A stretch of 64,000 nucleotides of DNA, taken from an uncultured Bacteroidales bacterium (GTDB lineage: Bacteria; Bacteroidota; Bacteroidia; Bacteroidales; Paludibacteraceae). Under the pieces are notes generated by a model that was given only the letters and a program-made list of their open reading frames with translations, searched no databases and was not told the DNA's origin. The position numbers and the translations under genes were made by a program. Shown here piece after piece: positions 29,031 through 36,642 of the stretch. Numbering within the stretch: the first letter of the stretch is position 1; every line of letters starts with the position of its first letter. The stretch is from NCBI GenBank assembly GCA_946614295.1, contig CAMOGT010000001.1, positions 1 to 64,000 on the forward strand, in the 5' to 3' direction.

Positions 29031-30461
29031 ATGGCTGGTTTTTTCGGATCCATTAGCACAAGGCCTTGTGTCACGGATGTCTTTTATGGTACCGATTACC
29101 TCTCGCATTTAGGTACACGCCGGGGAGGAATGGCTACGTATGACGCCGAAACGGGACATTTCAAGCGTGTGATTCACTCTATCTCGCAGGCCTCGTTCCG
29201 CAGCAAGATGGAAGAGGAGTTGCCTAAATTCCTCGGTAATGCGGGTATAGGTATCATCTCCGATACAGATGCGCAACCGTTACTGTTCAACTCGCATCTG
29301 GGACGTTTTGCTATCTCAACGGTCGGTAAGATCGCCAATCTGGAGGAGTTGGCAGCCGAGGCTTTGGAAAACAACATGCACCTATCGGAATTTTCGTCCG
29401 GTAAAGTGAATCCCACTGAGTTAGTGGGGCTGATGATTATTCAGAAACCGTCGCTGGAAGAGGGTATCCGGTATGCGCAAGAGAAGATAAAGGGCTCACT
29501 ATCCATCCTACTTTTGACGGAGAATGGCATCGTTTGTGCCCGCGATTTATGGGGACGTACGCCGGTTATCATCGGTTCCAAAGAAGGAGCCTACTGTGCC
29601 GCCAGTGAGCCCTCCGCTTTCTATAATTTGGGTTATTCCATCGTACGGGATTTAGGTCCGGGCGAGGTGGTACGCCTGTTTGCGGATAGAATAGAGCAGT
29701 TGGCGGAACCGTTGCCGGATCATATGCAGATTTGTTCTTTCCTCTGGGTCTATTACGGTTTCCCGACCTCTGTTTTCGAGGGACGCAATGTAGAGGACGT
29801 ACGGAACTACATCGGTTTTGCGATGGGTAAGGAGGACGACACGCAAGTCGATTGTTGCTGCGGTGTACCGGATTCCGGAATAGGAATGGCAATCGGTTAT
29901 TCCGAGGGACATAATGTGCCTTACCGTCGGGCAATCTCCAAATACACACCCACGTGGTCCCGCTCCTTCATGCCGGTTAACCAGGACATGCGGGCGTTGG
30001 TGGCTAAGATGAAACTGATTCAGAATAATGCCATCTTGCGTGACAGACGGGTCTTGCTCTGCGATGATTCTATCGTCCGCGGAACGCAGTTGAGAGACAA
30101 CACCCGCTGCCTGCTTGAAGGAGGTGCCAAAGAGATTCACATGCGCGTAGCATGTCCGCCGCTGATGTACGGTTGTCCGTTCATCAATTTCTCGGAGTCC
30201 AAGTCCGTGATGGAATTGATAACCCGGCGGACGATAGCCGAGTTGGAGGGTGAAGAAGCAGCATTAAATGAGGAACGCGTGCGCGCGTACACGGTAACCG
30301 ACTCACCGGAATACAAGCGTATGGTGGATTGTATAGCCGATAAGTTCGGGCTCCACTCCTTGCGTTTTACCAAACTGGAGACGCTGATCCGCGCTATCGG
30401 TCTGCCCCGCAGTCAGGTGTGTACCCATTGTTTTGACGGTTCCTCCGCACATACTATATAA
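29031..30461 (+). CDS. purF: Amidophosphoribosyltransferase (PurF family), N-terminal Cys absent
   Basis: 476 aa. Family role: PRPP to phosphoribosylamine, first step of purine synthesis. The PRPP loop LLCDDSIVRGTQ, CGVPDSG, and Cys residues in MQICSF, CPPLMYGCP and VCTHCFDG that could bind an Fe-S cluster are present. However, it begins MAGFFGS rather than the usual MCGI, so the N-terminal Cys nucleophile of the glutaminase is missing; GTRRGGMATYD in that domain is otherwise kept. I recall similar Cys-less PurF-like proteins in other Bacteroides and Clostridia. It may use free ammonia, or a second PurF may exist elsewhere. Stop lies beside a heptamer array. Confidence 0.8.
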   Translation: MAGFFGSISTRPCVTDVFYGTDYLSHLGTRRGGMATYDAETGHFKRVIHSISQASFRSKMEEELPKFLGNAGIGIISDTDAQPLLFNSHLGRFAISTVGKIANLEELAAEALENNMHLSEFSSGKVNPTELVGLMIIQKPSLEEGIRYAQEKIKGSLSILLLTENGIVCARDLWGRTPVIIGSKEGAYCAASEPSAFYNLGYSIVRDLGPGEVVRLFADRIEQLAEPLPDHMQICSFLWVYYGFPTSVFEGRNVEDVRNYIGFAMGKEDDTQVDCCCGVPDSGIGMAIGYSEGHNVPYRRAISKYTPTWSRSFMPVNQDMRALVAKMKLIQNNAILRDRRVLLCDDSIVRGTQLRDNTRCLLEGGAKEIHMRVACPPLMYGCPFINFSESKSVMELITRRTIAELEGEEAALNEERVRAYTVTDSPEYKRMVDCIADKFGLHSLRFTKLETLIRAIGLPRSQVCTHCFDGSSAHTI

Positions 30462-30481
30462 TTGATAATTGATAATTGATA
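30461..30481 (+). repeat. Heptamer array between purF and the aminotransferase gene
   Basis: Three units of ATTGATA, beginning on the last base of the purF stop codon. The next start (ATG 30490) lies 8 nt after the array. Confidence 0.85.
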
Positions 30482-30489
30482 TTTTTCCT

Positions 30490-31653
30490 ATGCAACTATC
30501 AGATCGTGTATTGAAAATCGAAGCCTCGCAGAGTTTGGTAATGACGGCGCGTGCGAAGGCAATGAAAGCCGCCGGAGTGGATGTGATTAGCATGTCTTTG
30601 GGGGAGCCGGATATGGACACCCCGAAACATGTGCGTGTCGCAGCTCAAGAGGCCGTGGATAACCACTGGTCGCATTACGGTCCCGTGGCAGGAATTCCGG
30701 CTCTTCGTGAGGCGGCGGCGAACTACCAGAATAGTTTGAACGGAAATGCTATTCCGTGGATTGCGGACGATGTGTTGATTTCCGTGGGAGCCAAGATGGC
30801 GATTTACAATGCAATCCAGACGGTAATCAATCAGGGCGACGAAGTCGTTATTCCTATGCCTGCGTGGGTGTCGTACAGCGAGATGGTGAAACTGGCGGAA
30901 GGAGTGGTAGTGCCCATCGAGACGAGATATGAGGATCGGTTCTGCCTGACGCCGGAAGCGCTACGTAAGGCGCTCACACCCAAAACACGCATGATTATCC
31001 TTTGCTCACCCAACAACCCCACAGGAGCCGTTTATACGGCGGAGGAGTTAGAGGCATTGATGAAGGTTTTGCGTGAGTATCCGGATGTCTATATCCTGGC
31101 AGATGAGATTTACAATGAACTGAACTATGGCAAGTTGTCCATTACGTTCTCCTATTTCTCAGATTTCGCGGATCGCCTTATTCTTATAAACGGGGTGAGC
31201 AAAGCATACGCGATGACGGGTTATCGAATCGGATGGCTGATGTCCAAGAACAAAGCTTTCATCAACGCTTGTATCCGTCTGCAGGGGCAGCAACTCACCT
31301 GCGCAACGATGGTGGCACAGAAAGCGGCGGAGACCGCTCTGACAGGATCGCAGGAGTGTGTGGCGGAAATGCGGAATGTCTTTGCGTCCCGTCGCAAACT
31401 GATTTGCGAGTTGGCATCTCAAATCCCCGGGTTGAAGTTCCATAAGCCGGAAGGAGCTTTCTATCTCTTCCCGGATGTGAGTGCATGGGGAACGGGCGAT
31501 GAAGTGGCAGAGCGGCTGCTGGATGAAGCCCATGTGGCAGTCGTCCCCGGTTCCGCTTTCGGCTGTCCGTCTTGTATCCGTTTGTCCTATGCGGTCAGCG
31601 AAGAGGATATCCGCAAGGCGATGGCACGTATTGCAGCACTACTAACTAAATGA
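30490..31653 (+). CDS. Pyridoxal-phosphate aminotransferase, aspartate aminotransferase-like
   Basis: 387 aa, class I fold. SLGEPDMDTP, SVGAKMAIYN, CSPNNPTGAVY, ADEIYNEL, and the PLP Lys in NGVSKAYAMTGYRIGW are all present. The best match by motif is type Ib aspartate aminotransferase. Aspartate is used by PyrB, PurC and PurA, so the location makes sense, but substrate is inferred. The start is ATG 30490 (MQLSDRVL); the frame runs upstream into the repeat array. Confidence 0.88.
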   Translation: MQLSDRVLKIEASQSLVMTARAKAMKAAGVDVISMSLGEPDMDTPKHVRVAAQEAVDNHWSHYGPVAGIPALREAAANYQNSLNGNAIPWIADDVLISVGAKMAIYNAIQTVINQGDEVVIPMPAWVSYSEMVKLAEGVVVPIETRYEDRFCLTPEALRKALTPKTRMIILCSPNNPTGAVYTAEELEALMKVLREYPDVYILADEIYNELNYGKLSITFSYFSDFADRLILINGVSKAYAMTGYRIGWLMSKNKAFINACIRLQGQQLTCATMVAQKAAETALTGSQECVAEMRNVFASRRKLICELASQIPGLKFHKPEGAFYLFPDVSAWGTGDEVAERLLDEAHVAVVPGSAFGCPSCIRLSYAVSEEDIRKAMARIAALLTK

Positions 31654-31657
31654 CAAT

Positions 31658-32272
31658 ATGGCAAAATCCATTTTTGCAGGAATCCTCATCGGTATAGCAG
31701 GGTGGGGGTTTCTCGCCAACCCGGTATTGGGTATGTTTCTGTTCTGCGTCGGCTTGATTGCCGTGGTGAAGTATGGTGCGCGGCTGTACACCGGTACTGC
31801 CGGCTTCCTGACGGGTTGGCGGGATCTGCTTCCTCTGCTACTGATACTGCTTGGAAATATCATCGGATGTCTTGCCGTGGCTTCGATTAGTCTTTTCTCG
31901 CCGTTGCACTTAGGCGAGGCGGCAACGGGAATCATCACTGCCCGGTTGCAAACAGGCTGGCTTGGTACGGGGTTGCTTGCCATCGGTTGTGGATTATTGA
32001 TGTCTTTAGCGGTGGATTTCGCACGGAAGAACAGGGATTTCTCGGATTGGCTGCCGCTGCTCTTCGCTGTGCCGGCATTTATCCTATGCGGTTTTCCGCA
32101 CTGTGTGGCGGATGCTTTTTATTGCTGCGTCTATTTGCTGAATGCATCTTCTGTGAGTTGGGGGGCTTTGGCAGCTTATTATGGTGCTATCGTATTGGGG
32201 AATTTTATCGGATGTAATGTCTATAGGATTGCTCAAATTGGCATAAAAGGGACCCAAGAAGCAAAAAAATGA
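31658..32272 (+). CDS. Formate/nitrite transporter-like membrane protein
   Basis: 204 aa with about six hydrophobic segments. GNIIGCLAVA, CGFPHCVADAFYC and GNFIGCNVYRI resemble the conserved loops of the FocA/NirC family (GFEHSVANM-like and GN-x-x-G). It is shorter than typical members (about 260-280 aa). It is the last gene of the nucleotide operon, 4 nt after the aminotransferase. PurT needs formate, so formate uptake or balance is a reasonable role, but nitrite or another small anion cannot be excluded. Confidence 0.7.
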   Translation: MAKSIFAGILIGIAGWGFLANPVLGMFLFCVGLIAVVKYGARLYTGTAGFLTGWRDLLPLLLILLGNIIGCLAVASISLFSPLHLGEAATGIITARLQTGWLGTGLLAIGCGLLMSLAVDFARKNRDFSDWLPLLFAVPAFILCGFPHCVADAFYCCVYLLNASSVSWGALAAYYGAIVLGNFIGCNVYRIAQIGIKGTQEAKK

Positions 32273-32281
32273 GGGGTAAAG

Positions 32282-32346
32282 TGCATTTTTTTGCAAAAAT
32301 ATTTGGTCATGTCAAAAAAAAGCAGTACCTTTGCACCCGCTTTTGA
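32282..32346 (+). repeat. 65-bp duplicated tRNA promoter cassette, copy 1
   Basis: Identical over 65 bp to 36643-36707. Contains the tRNA-Arg promoter (TTG 32303-32305, TACCTTTGC 32326-32334) and an upstream T-run/A-run palindrome around TTTTTGCAAAAA. Confidence 0.95.
32303..32334 (+). promoter_or_regulatory. tRNA-Arg promoter
   Basis: -33 TTG 32303-32305, 20-nt spacer, -7 TACCTTTGC 32326-32334; the tRNA begins 42 nt after the -7 box. Confidence 0.85.
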
Positions 32347-32376
32347 AAAAGAAGCAATTTTATCGCCGAACGCGAT

Positions 32377-32450
32377 GGTCCATTAGCTCAACTGAATAGA
32401 GTACCACACTACGGATGTGGGGGTTGCAGGTTTGAATCCTGCATGGATCA
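32377..32450 (+). tRNA. tRNA-Arg (ACG)
   Basis: 74 nt cloverleaf: acceptor GGTCCAT/ATGGATC, D stem GCTC/GAGT, anticodon stem CCACA/TGTGG with loop CTACGGA (anticodon ACG), T stem GCAGG/CCTGC, discriminator A, no encoded CCA. The D loop reads CTGAAT and the T loop TTTGAAT, so the usual G19-C56 pair is replaced by A19-U56. A 5-bp hairpin (32362-32376) abuts the 5' end. Confidence 0.95.
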
Positions 32451-32461
32451 CAAGACTGAAT

Positions 32462-32502
32462 AAAAAACTCATCTGAGAGCTCGCTTTCAAGTGAGTTTTT
32501 TT
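32462..32502 (+). terminator. Terminator after tRNA-Arg
   Basis: AAAAACTCA (32463-32471 region) pairs with TGAGTTTTT (32492-32500 region), followed by more T residues. The loop is long, so it is a moderate rather than a compact terminator. Confidence 0.6.
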
Positions 32503-32517
32503 ATTTAGACTTGTAGA

Positions 32518-32534
32518 ACTCGCCCACGGCGAGG
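32518..32534 (+). other. Short hairpin CTCGCC-CAC-GGCGAG
   Basis: Perfect 6-bp stem (32519-32524 with 32528-32533) in the gap between tRNA-Arg and rpmB. No T-run follows. Nothing else is recognised in this 265-bp gap apart from the terminator and the rpmB promoter. Confidence 0.4.
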
Positions 32535-32618
32535 GCTAAGGATAACGAAGAAATCCTGCATACTTACTACTACGAATCCTGCAAAAATTGCCTAAATTTT
32601 CATTTTCTTGCTAAAAAA

Positions 32619-32651
32619 TTTGCACAATTGAAAAAAAAGTTGTACCTTTGC
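32619..32651 (+). promoter_or_regulatory. Promoter of rpmB-rpmG
   Basis: TTTGCAC at the -33 position (TTG 32620-32622), 20-nt spacer, TACCTTTGC 32643-32651. The upstream stretch is nearly the same as in the nrdD promoter (AAAAAATTTGCACAATTG). Confidence 0.85.
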
Positions 32652-32715
32652 ACGATTTTTCGTGTAAGTATGCGAAGAATACCCGAATTGAAAATAATAT
32701 AAAATATATAATACA

Positions 32716-32952
32716 ATGTCAAAAATTTGTCAAATTACCGGCAAGAAAGCCATGGGCGGCTGTAATGTGTCGCACTCGAAGCGCCGTACGAAACGCAGCT
32801 TCGATGTGAACCTGTTCCGCCGCAAGTTCTACTGGGTAGAACAAGATGTATGGATCGAGCTGAACGTGAGTGCAGCAGGTCTGAGAACGATTAACAAGAT
32901 TGGTCTGGACAACGCTTTGAAACAAGCGGCAGAGAAAGGCTATCTGTATTAA
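32716..32952 (+). CDS. rpmB: 50S ribosomal protein L28
   Basis: 78 aa. Begins [20 protein letters not shown] and contains [13 protein letters not shown], typical of bacterial L28. First of three small translation genes; the leader is AT-rich. Confidence 0.95.
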   Translation: MSKICQITGKKAMGGCNVSHSKRRTKRSFDVNLFRRKFYWVEQDVWIELNVSAAGLRTINKIGLDNALKQAAEKGYLY

Positions 32953-32969
32953 ACGAAAGGAGTTGAATT

Positions 32970-33158
32970 ATGGCAAAGAAAGCAAAAGAAGCCCGCGTTC
33001 AAGTGATCCTTGAGTGCACCGAGCAAAAAGCCAGCGGCGTTCCCGGAATGTCCCGTTACATTACCACCAAGAACCGTAAGAACACTCCGGACCGTTTGGA
33101 ACTCATGAAGTACAATCCCTATCTGAAGAAATACACGCTTCACAAGGAGATTAAGTAA
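32970..33158 (+). CDS. rpmG: 50S ribosomal protein L33
   Basis: 62 aa, basic, with [22 protein letters not shown] and KEIK at the C-terminus, typical of L33; the zinc-ribbon Cys pairs are absent (C-minus form). A strong GAAAGGAG-like ribosome-binding sequence lies about 8 nt before the ATG, which is unusual in this phylum. Confidence 0.94.
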   Translation: MAKKAKEARVQVILECTEQKASGVPGMSRYITTKNRKNTPDRLELMKYNPYLKKYTLHKEIK

Positions 33159-33186
33159 TTAACCCTAATTAGAAAGGCTTAGAACT

Positions 33187-33339
33187 ATGGCAAAGAAAGC
33201 GGTCGCAACACTGCAAACCGGTAACTCCGGACGCGCGCACTCTAAGTGCATCAAGATGGTTAAGTCGCCTAAAACGGGTGCTTACATCTTCCAGGAGGAA
33301 ATCGTAGTTAATGAGAAAGTAAACGAGTTCTTCAAATAA
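33187..33339 (+). CDS. DUF4295 small basic protein
   Basis: 50 aa, ATG 33187 to TAA 33337-33339. Begins MAKKAVATLQTGN and ends NEKVNEFFK. Matches the small basic Bacteroidetes DUF4295 proteins that follow rpmB-rpmG, presumably ribosome-associated. AGAAAGG precedes the start. Confidence 0.88.
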   Translation: MAKKAVATLQTGNSGRAHSKCIKMVKSPKTGAYIFQEEIVVNEKVNEFFK

Positions 33340-33358
33340 AATCACTCGTCTTTTTGTA

Positions 33359-33398
33359 GAAAAATGCACAAACCCTTGCGTATGTGCATTTTTTTTTG
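33359..33398 (+). terminator. Terminator of the rpmB operon, overlapping the next promoter
   Basis: AAAATGCACA (33361-33370) pairs with TGTGCATTTT (33383-33392), followed by T residues up to 33398. The -33 TTG of the next promoter is inside the loop and its -7 box begins right after the T-run. Confidence 0.85.
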
Positions 33399-33407
33399 TA
33401 CCTTTGC
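33376..33407 (+). promoter_or_regulatory. Promoter of the lipid-kinase operon
   Basis: TTG 33376-33378, 20-nt spacer, TACCTTTGC 33399-33407. It shows that the longer reading frame starting upstream at 33364 is not the true start. Confidence 0.8.
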
Positions 33408-33459
33408 ACTCGCGTTTCCAAATGACAAAACGGGAAACGAACAAATCGTAAATGGTATC

Positions 33460-34383
33460 ATGTTAGGCATTATAATTAATCCGAAATCGGGCAAGAGAGC
33501 CTTTCGCGCACAGCGCATATATTTATGGAAACTGCTGCGCAAGAGGCATCAGCCGTTTGCTTACCGCGTGACCAAATATGCGGGGCACGCCATCGAGTTG
33601 GCGCGCGAGTTGGTAGAAAAAGGCTATGACGAGATTCTGATTTTAGGCGGTGACGGTACGCTCAGCGAGGCGGTGAACGGCATTATGCGGTCATCGTTGA
33701 CGGCGGAGCAGAAGGCGAAGATACAGGTCGGTCTCATGCCGCGCGGCACAGGTAACGACTGGGGCAGGTACTGGAACTTGAACAAGAACTTCAAGGAGAG
33801 TCTCCGGCGGTTCTTCGAGGGCGAGGGACATCCGATAGACATCGGCTGCGTCACCTACTGGCGCAATAACATCGAGCACCACCGCTATTTTATCAATTCC
33901 GTTGGTTTTGGCGTCGATCCGCTTTGTTGCAAGAAAGCGGAGACGCTGAAGTATTATCTGGGGAGCCATCATGTGAACTATCTCTTTGGTTTGATTGCCG
34001 CGATTGTGGAGCATGAAGCGCAGCATATGATTCTTAAAGTTGACGGCAAAGAGGCTGTGAATGATGCGTTGTTTACCATGAATATCGGCAATGGCCCGTT
34101 CTCCGGCGGAGGTATCAAGCAGAATCCGGAGGCGGACCCGACAGACGGTGTGTTCCACTCCATGTTTGTCAAGAAGCCGACTTTCAAACAGATTATTCAG
34201 GCGTTGCCGAAATTGTATAATGGCAGGTTGACCGAACTACCGTTCGTCTATCCCATCTGCGGCAGCGAGATAGAGATCAACTACCGCAAACATATACTCT
34301 TTGAGGCAGACGGTATATTGGAGAATATCATCGGTCCGTGCAAGGTGAGCTGTATTCACCACGCATTGCAATTCAGGGCGTGA
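33460..34383 (+). CDS. Diacylglycerol/lipid kinase family protein
   Basis: 307 aa from ATG 33460. Diacylglycerol-kinase catalytic domain: IINPKSGK at the start, GGDGTLSEAVNGI near residue 67, PRGTGNDW, and NIGNGPFSGGG. Phosphorylates a lipid such as diacylglycerol or undecaprenol-like substrates; exact substrate unknown. The promoter at 33376-33407 supports this start. First of three genes; a heptamer array links it to the next. Confidence 0.88.
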   Translation: MLGIIINPKSGKRAFRAQRIYLWKLLRKRHQPFAYRVTKYAGHAIELARELVEKGYDEILILGGDGTLSEAVNGIMRSSLTAEQKAKIQVGLMPRGTGNDWGRYWNLNKNFKESLRRFFEGEGHPIDIGCVTYWRNNIEHHRYFINSVGFGVDPLCCKKAETLKYYLGSHHVNYLFGLIAAIVEHEAQHMILKVDGKEAVNDALFTMNIGNGPFSGGGIKQNPEADPTDGVFHSMFVKKPTFKQIIQALPKLYNGRLTELPFVYPICGSEIEINYRKHILFEADGILENIIGPCKVSCIHHALQFRA

Positions 34384-34385
34384 TT

Positions 34386-34434
34386 AATGAAAAGTGAAAA
34401 ATGAAAAGTGAAAAATGAAAAATGAAAAATGAAT
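34386..34434 (+). repeat. Heptamer array before the kinase-RapZ gene
   Basis: Seven units of AATGAAA/AGTGAAA (34386-34434), beginning 3 nt after the preceding stop; the ATG of the next gene (34429) is in the last unit. The AATGAAA units each carry an ATG. Confidence 0.92.
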
Positions 34435-35820
34435 ATCGCCAAGCAAGGATCCAATAGAGTTTACACCCGCGAGACGGACGAGCAGGGGCGGAGTATCATC
34501 CGCGTGGAAGGCACCAACCGCGACGAGAACCGCGCGTTTGTCTATATGTCGCGTCATTTTGCGGAAAAGGGACTTCCGGTGCCGCGCGTGTTGTGGGTGA
34601 GTGAGGACGGGATGAGTTATACCCAGGAGGATCTGGGGGACACGCTCTTGTTCGAAGCAATCAAACATGGCCGCGAGACGGGAGAGTTCAATCAAGAGGA
34701 GCGCACCTTATTAGAACGCGCGTTGCGCGCGCTCGCGCACGTGCAGGTGAAAGGCGCACAAGATTTCGACTGGAGTGTCTGTTTTCCGGTGCCTGCGATG
34801 GATGAAAGAGCCATCCGGTGGGACCTCAATTATTTCAAGTACTGTTTTCTGAAGGGTACAAAAATCGAGTTCTCGGAGCCCAAGTTGGAAGATGATTTTG
34901 ATGCTCTGGTTCGGGTTGTCAGTTATCAGCCGTCAGCCCTCAGTACTTTCCTGTATCGGGATTTTCAAAGCCGGAATGTGATGGTCAAAGACGGACAGCC
35001 GTACTTCATTGATTTTCAGGGCGGCAGGAAAGGCCCTACGCAGTACGACGTGGCGTCGTTCCTGTGGCAGGCAAAGGCGAATATCCCGCAGAGTCTGCGT
35101 GAAAAGCTAATAGAAGCGTATCTGGATGAACTCAAGCAACTTCAGCCATGCATGGCTGAAAACGAATGGCGTGCGGCGCTGCCGCATTTCGTCCTGCTGA
35201 GGACGCTGCAAGTGCTCGGCGCGTACGGTTACAGAGGCTATTTCGAGCGGAAACCTCATTTCCTGGAGTCCATTCCTCAGGCCCTCAAAAACCTGAAAGA
35301 GCTTTTCGCGCAAAACCCGGCACTACAACAGGAATATCCGACGATATTCTCACTCTCTAATATGCTGTCAATCCCGACGGTCACCCGACGGCTGACCGAC
35401 AGTCAAAGCCCGCGTAAGGCCTTGGTGGTTACGGTCTATTCCTTCTCCTTCAAGCGTGGAATTCCGGTTGACGAGAGCGGAAACGGCGGCGGTTATGTGT
35501 TTGACTGCCGGAGTACGCATAACCCCGGCAAGTACGAGGAGTATAAGACACTAACGGGGCTGGATCAGCCGGTGATTGATTTCTTGGAGAAAGACGGAGA
35601 GATACTAACCTTCCTGGAGAGTGTAGATAAGTTGGTAGAACATCACGTAGAGCGGTTTCTGGAGCGCGGGTTCGAACATCTGCAGGTGTGTTTCGGTTGC
35701 ACGGGCGGTCAGCACAGATCGGTTTATTGCGCCGAGCATGTAGCAAAGCGGCTCAAACAGAAATACAATGTCCGAATCCACCTCGTCCATAGAGAACAAG
35801 GTATTGATAAAACATTTTAA
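34429..35820 (+). CDS. AmgK-like sugar kinase fused to a RapZ C-terminal domain
   Basis: 463 aa. Residues 1 to about 310 are an aminoglycoside-phosphotransferase fold with LYRDFQSRNVMV and YFIDFQGGRKGPTQYDVAS, close to AmgK, the anomeric kinase for MurNAc/GlcNAc. From about residue 328 the chain matches the RapZ C-terminal domain: SFSFKRGIPVD, YVFDCRSTHNPG, TGLDQPV and GCTGGQHRSVYCAEHVA. The RapZ kinase part is absent. RapZ's C-terminal domain in E. coli is known to bind GlcN6P and sRNA; here it may sense an amino sugar. With the MurU-like gene next to it, recycling of cell-wall sugars is the likely role. Substrate is inferred. Confidence 0.85.
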   Translation: MNIAKQGSNRVYTRETDEQGRSIIRVEGTNRDENRAFVYMSRHFAEKGLPVPRVLWVSEDGMSYTQEDLGDTLLFEAIKHGRETGEFNQEERTLLERALRALAHVQVKGAQDFDWSVCFPVPAMDERAIRWDLNYFKYCFLKGTKIEFSEPKLEDDFDALVRVVSYQPSALSTFLYRDFQSRNVMVKDGQPYFIDFQGGRKGPTQYDVASFLWQAKANIPQSLREKLIEAYLDELKQLQPCMAENEWRAALPHFVLLRTLQVLGAYGYRGYFERKPHFLESIPQALKNLKELFAQNPALQQEYPTIFSLSNMLSIPTVTRRLTDSQSPRKALVVTVYSFSFKRGIPVDESGNGGGYVFDCRSTHNPGKYEEYKTLTGLDQPVIDFLEKDGEILTFLESVDKLVEHHVERFLERGFEHLQVCFGCTGGQHRSVYCAEHVAKRLKQKYNVRIHLVHREQGIDKTF

Positions 35821-35834
35821 TCTTTATTCTTTAA

Positions 35835-35868
35835 GCGAAGCGGTCTTTGCTCTTTGAGCGAGCTTCGC
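35835..35868 (+). other. Inverted repeat between the kinase and MurU-like genes
   Basis: GCGAAGC (35835-35841) pairs with GCTTCGC (35862-35868) across a 20-nt loop; GCGGTCT occurs twice next to it (35840-35846 and 35871-35877). No T-run, so function is unclear. Confidence 0.35.
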
Positions 35869-35881
35869 GAGCGGTCTATAT

Positions 35882-36625
35882 ATGAAAGCGATGATTTTTG
35901 CAGCGGGGTTGGGTACACGGCTCAAACCGCTTACCGATAAAATGCCCAAAGCGCTTGTGCCGTTAGGCGGCAAGAGTCTGTTGCAATGGCAAGTAGAGAA
36001 ACTGCTCGAAGCGGGGATCGATGATATAATCGTGAATGTGCACCATTTCCCGGACATGATTATTGATGCCATCCGTGAGAGCAAAGGGTGGGGTGCACAT
36101 ATTGAGGTAAGTGACGAACGCGAGTGCCTGTTAGAGACAGGAGGAGGACTGAGAAAAGTGAAAAATGAAAAATTGAAAATGAAGGATGAGCCCATTCTCG
36201 CGTGCAATGCGGATATATTGAGTAATATAGATATCCGGGCGTTGGTGGAGAAATATGAACAGACGGGGGTTAGCCAACTGATGGTGAGTGAGCGGGAGAC
36301 GCAGCGGTATCTTCTCTTTGACGAGAAGAACAGACTCCGCGGATGGACGAATGTAGCGACAGGAGAAGTACGTCCGGCTTCTTTGGCTGCCGAACTTGGC
36401 GGATTGCGGAAACTGGCTTTCAGCGGAATGCAGATATTGAGTCCTGAGGTGTTGAGGCGGTTAGAGGATGTACAAGAAGAGAAGTTTTCGCTGATTCAGT
36501 TCTATTTAGGGATCATGGATCAGGTGGAGTTAGATGCCTATGTGCCGAAGGATTATCGGATGATGGATGTCGGCAAAATTGACCAGATAGAGGCGGCAGA
36601 AGCCTTTGCGGAGAGCCTAAAATGA
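35882..36625 (+). CDS. MurU-like sugar-1-phosphate nucleotidyltransferase
   Basis: 247 aa. Begins MKAMIFAAGLGTRLKPLTDKMPKAL, the nucleotide-binding start of NTP transferases; ETGGGL and CNADILSNID (metal-binding Asp) follow. Most like MurNAc-1-phosphate uridylyltransferase MurU or a mannose-1-phosphate guanylyltransferase; the adjacent AmgK-like kinase favours MurU. Between GGGLRK and DEPILACNAD is VKNEKLKMK, encoded by heptamers at 36154-36188. Last gene of the operon. Confidence 0.8.
   Translation: MKAMIFAAGLGTRLKPLTDKMPKALVPLGGKSLLQWQVEKLLEAGIDDIIVNVHHFPDMIIDAIRESKGWGAHIEVSDERECLLETGGGLRKVKNEKLKMKDEPILACNADILSNIDIRALVEKYEQTGVSQLMVSERETQRYLLFDEKNRLRGWTNVATGEVRPASLAAELGGLRKLAFSGMQILSPEVLRRLEDVQEEKFSLIQFYLGIMDQVELDAYVPKDYRMMDVGKIDQIEAAEAFAESLK
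36154..36188 (+). repeat. Heptamer array inside the MurU-like gene
   Basis: Five units AAAAGTG, AAAAATG, AAAAATT, GAAAATG, AAGGATG, in frame, coding for a Lys-rich segment in a variable loop of the enzyme. Confidence 0.75.
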
Positions 36626-36642
36626 AAAAATGACCTATAAAA

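Noticed and set aside
32433..32585. Repeated ATCCTGCA words after tRNA-Arg (near 32550 and 32573), perhaps tRNA fragments
   Set aside because: Only 8-10 nt of similarity and no tRNA-like folding, so chance cannot be excluded.
33364..33459. Upstream extension of the lipid kinase gene
   Set aside because: It contains the terminator and the promoter, so it cannot be part of the translated message.
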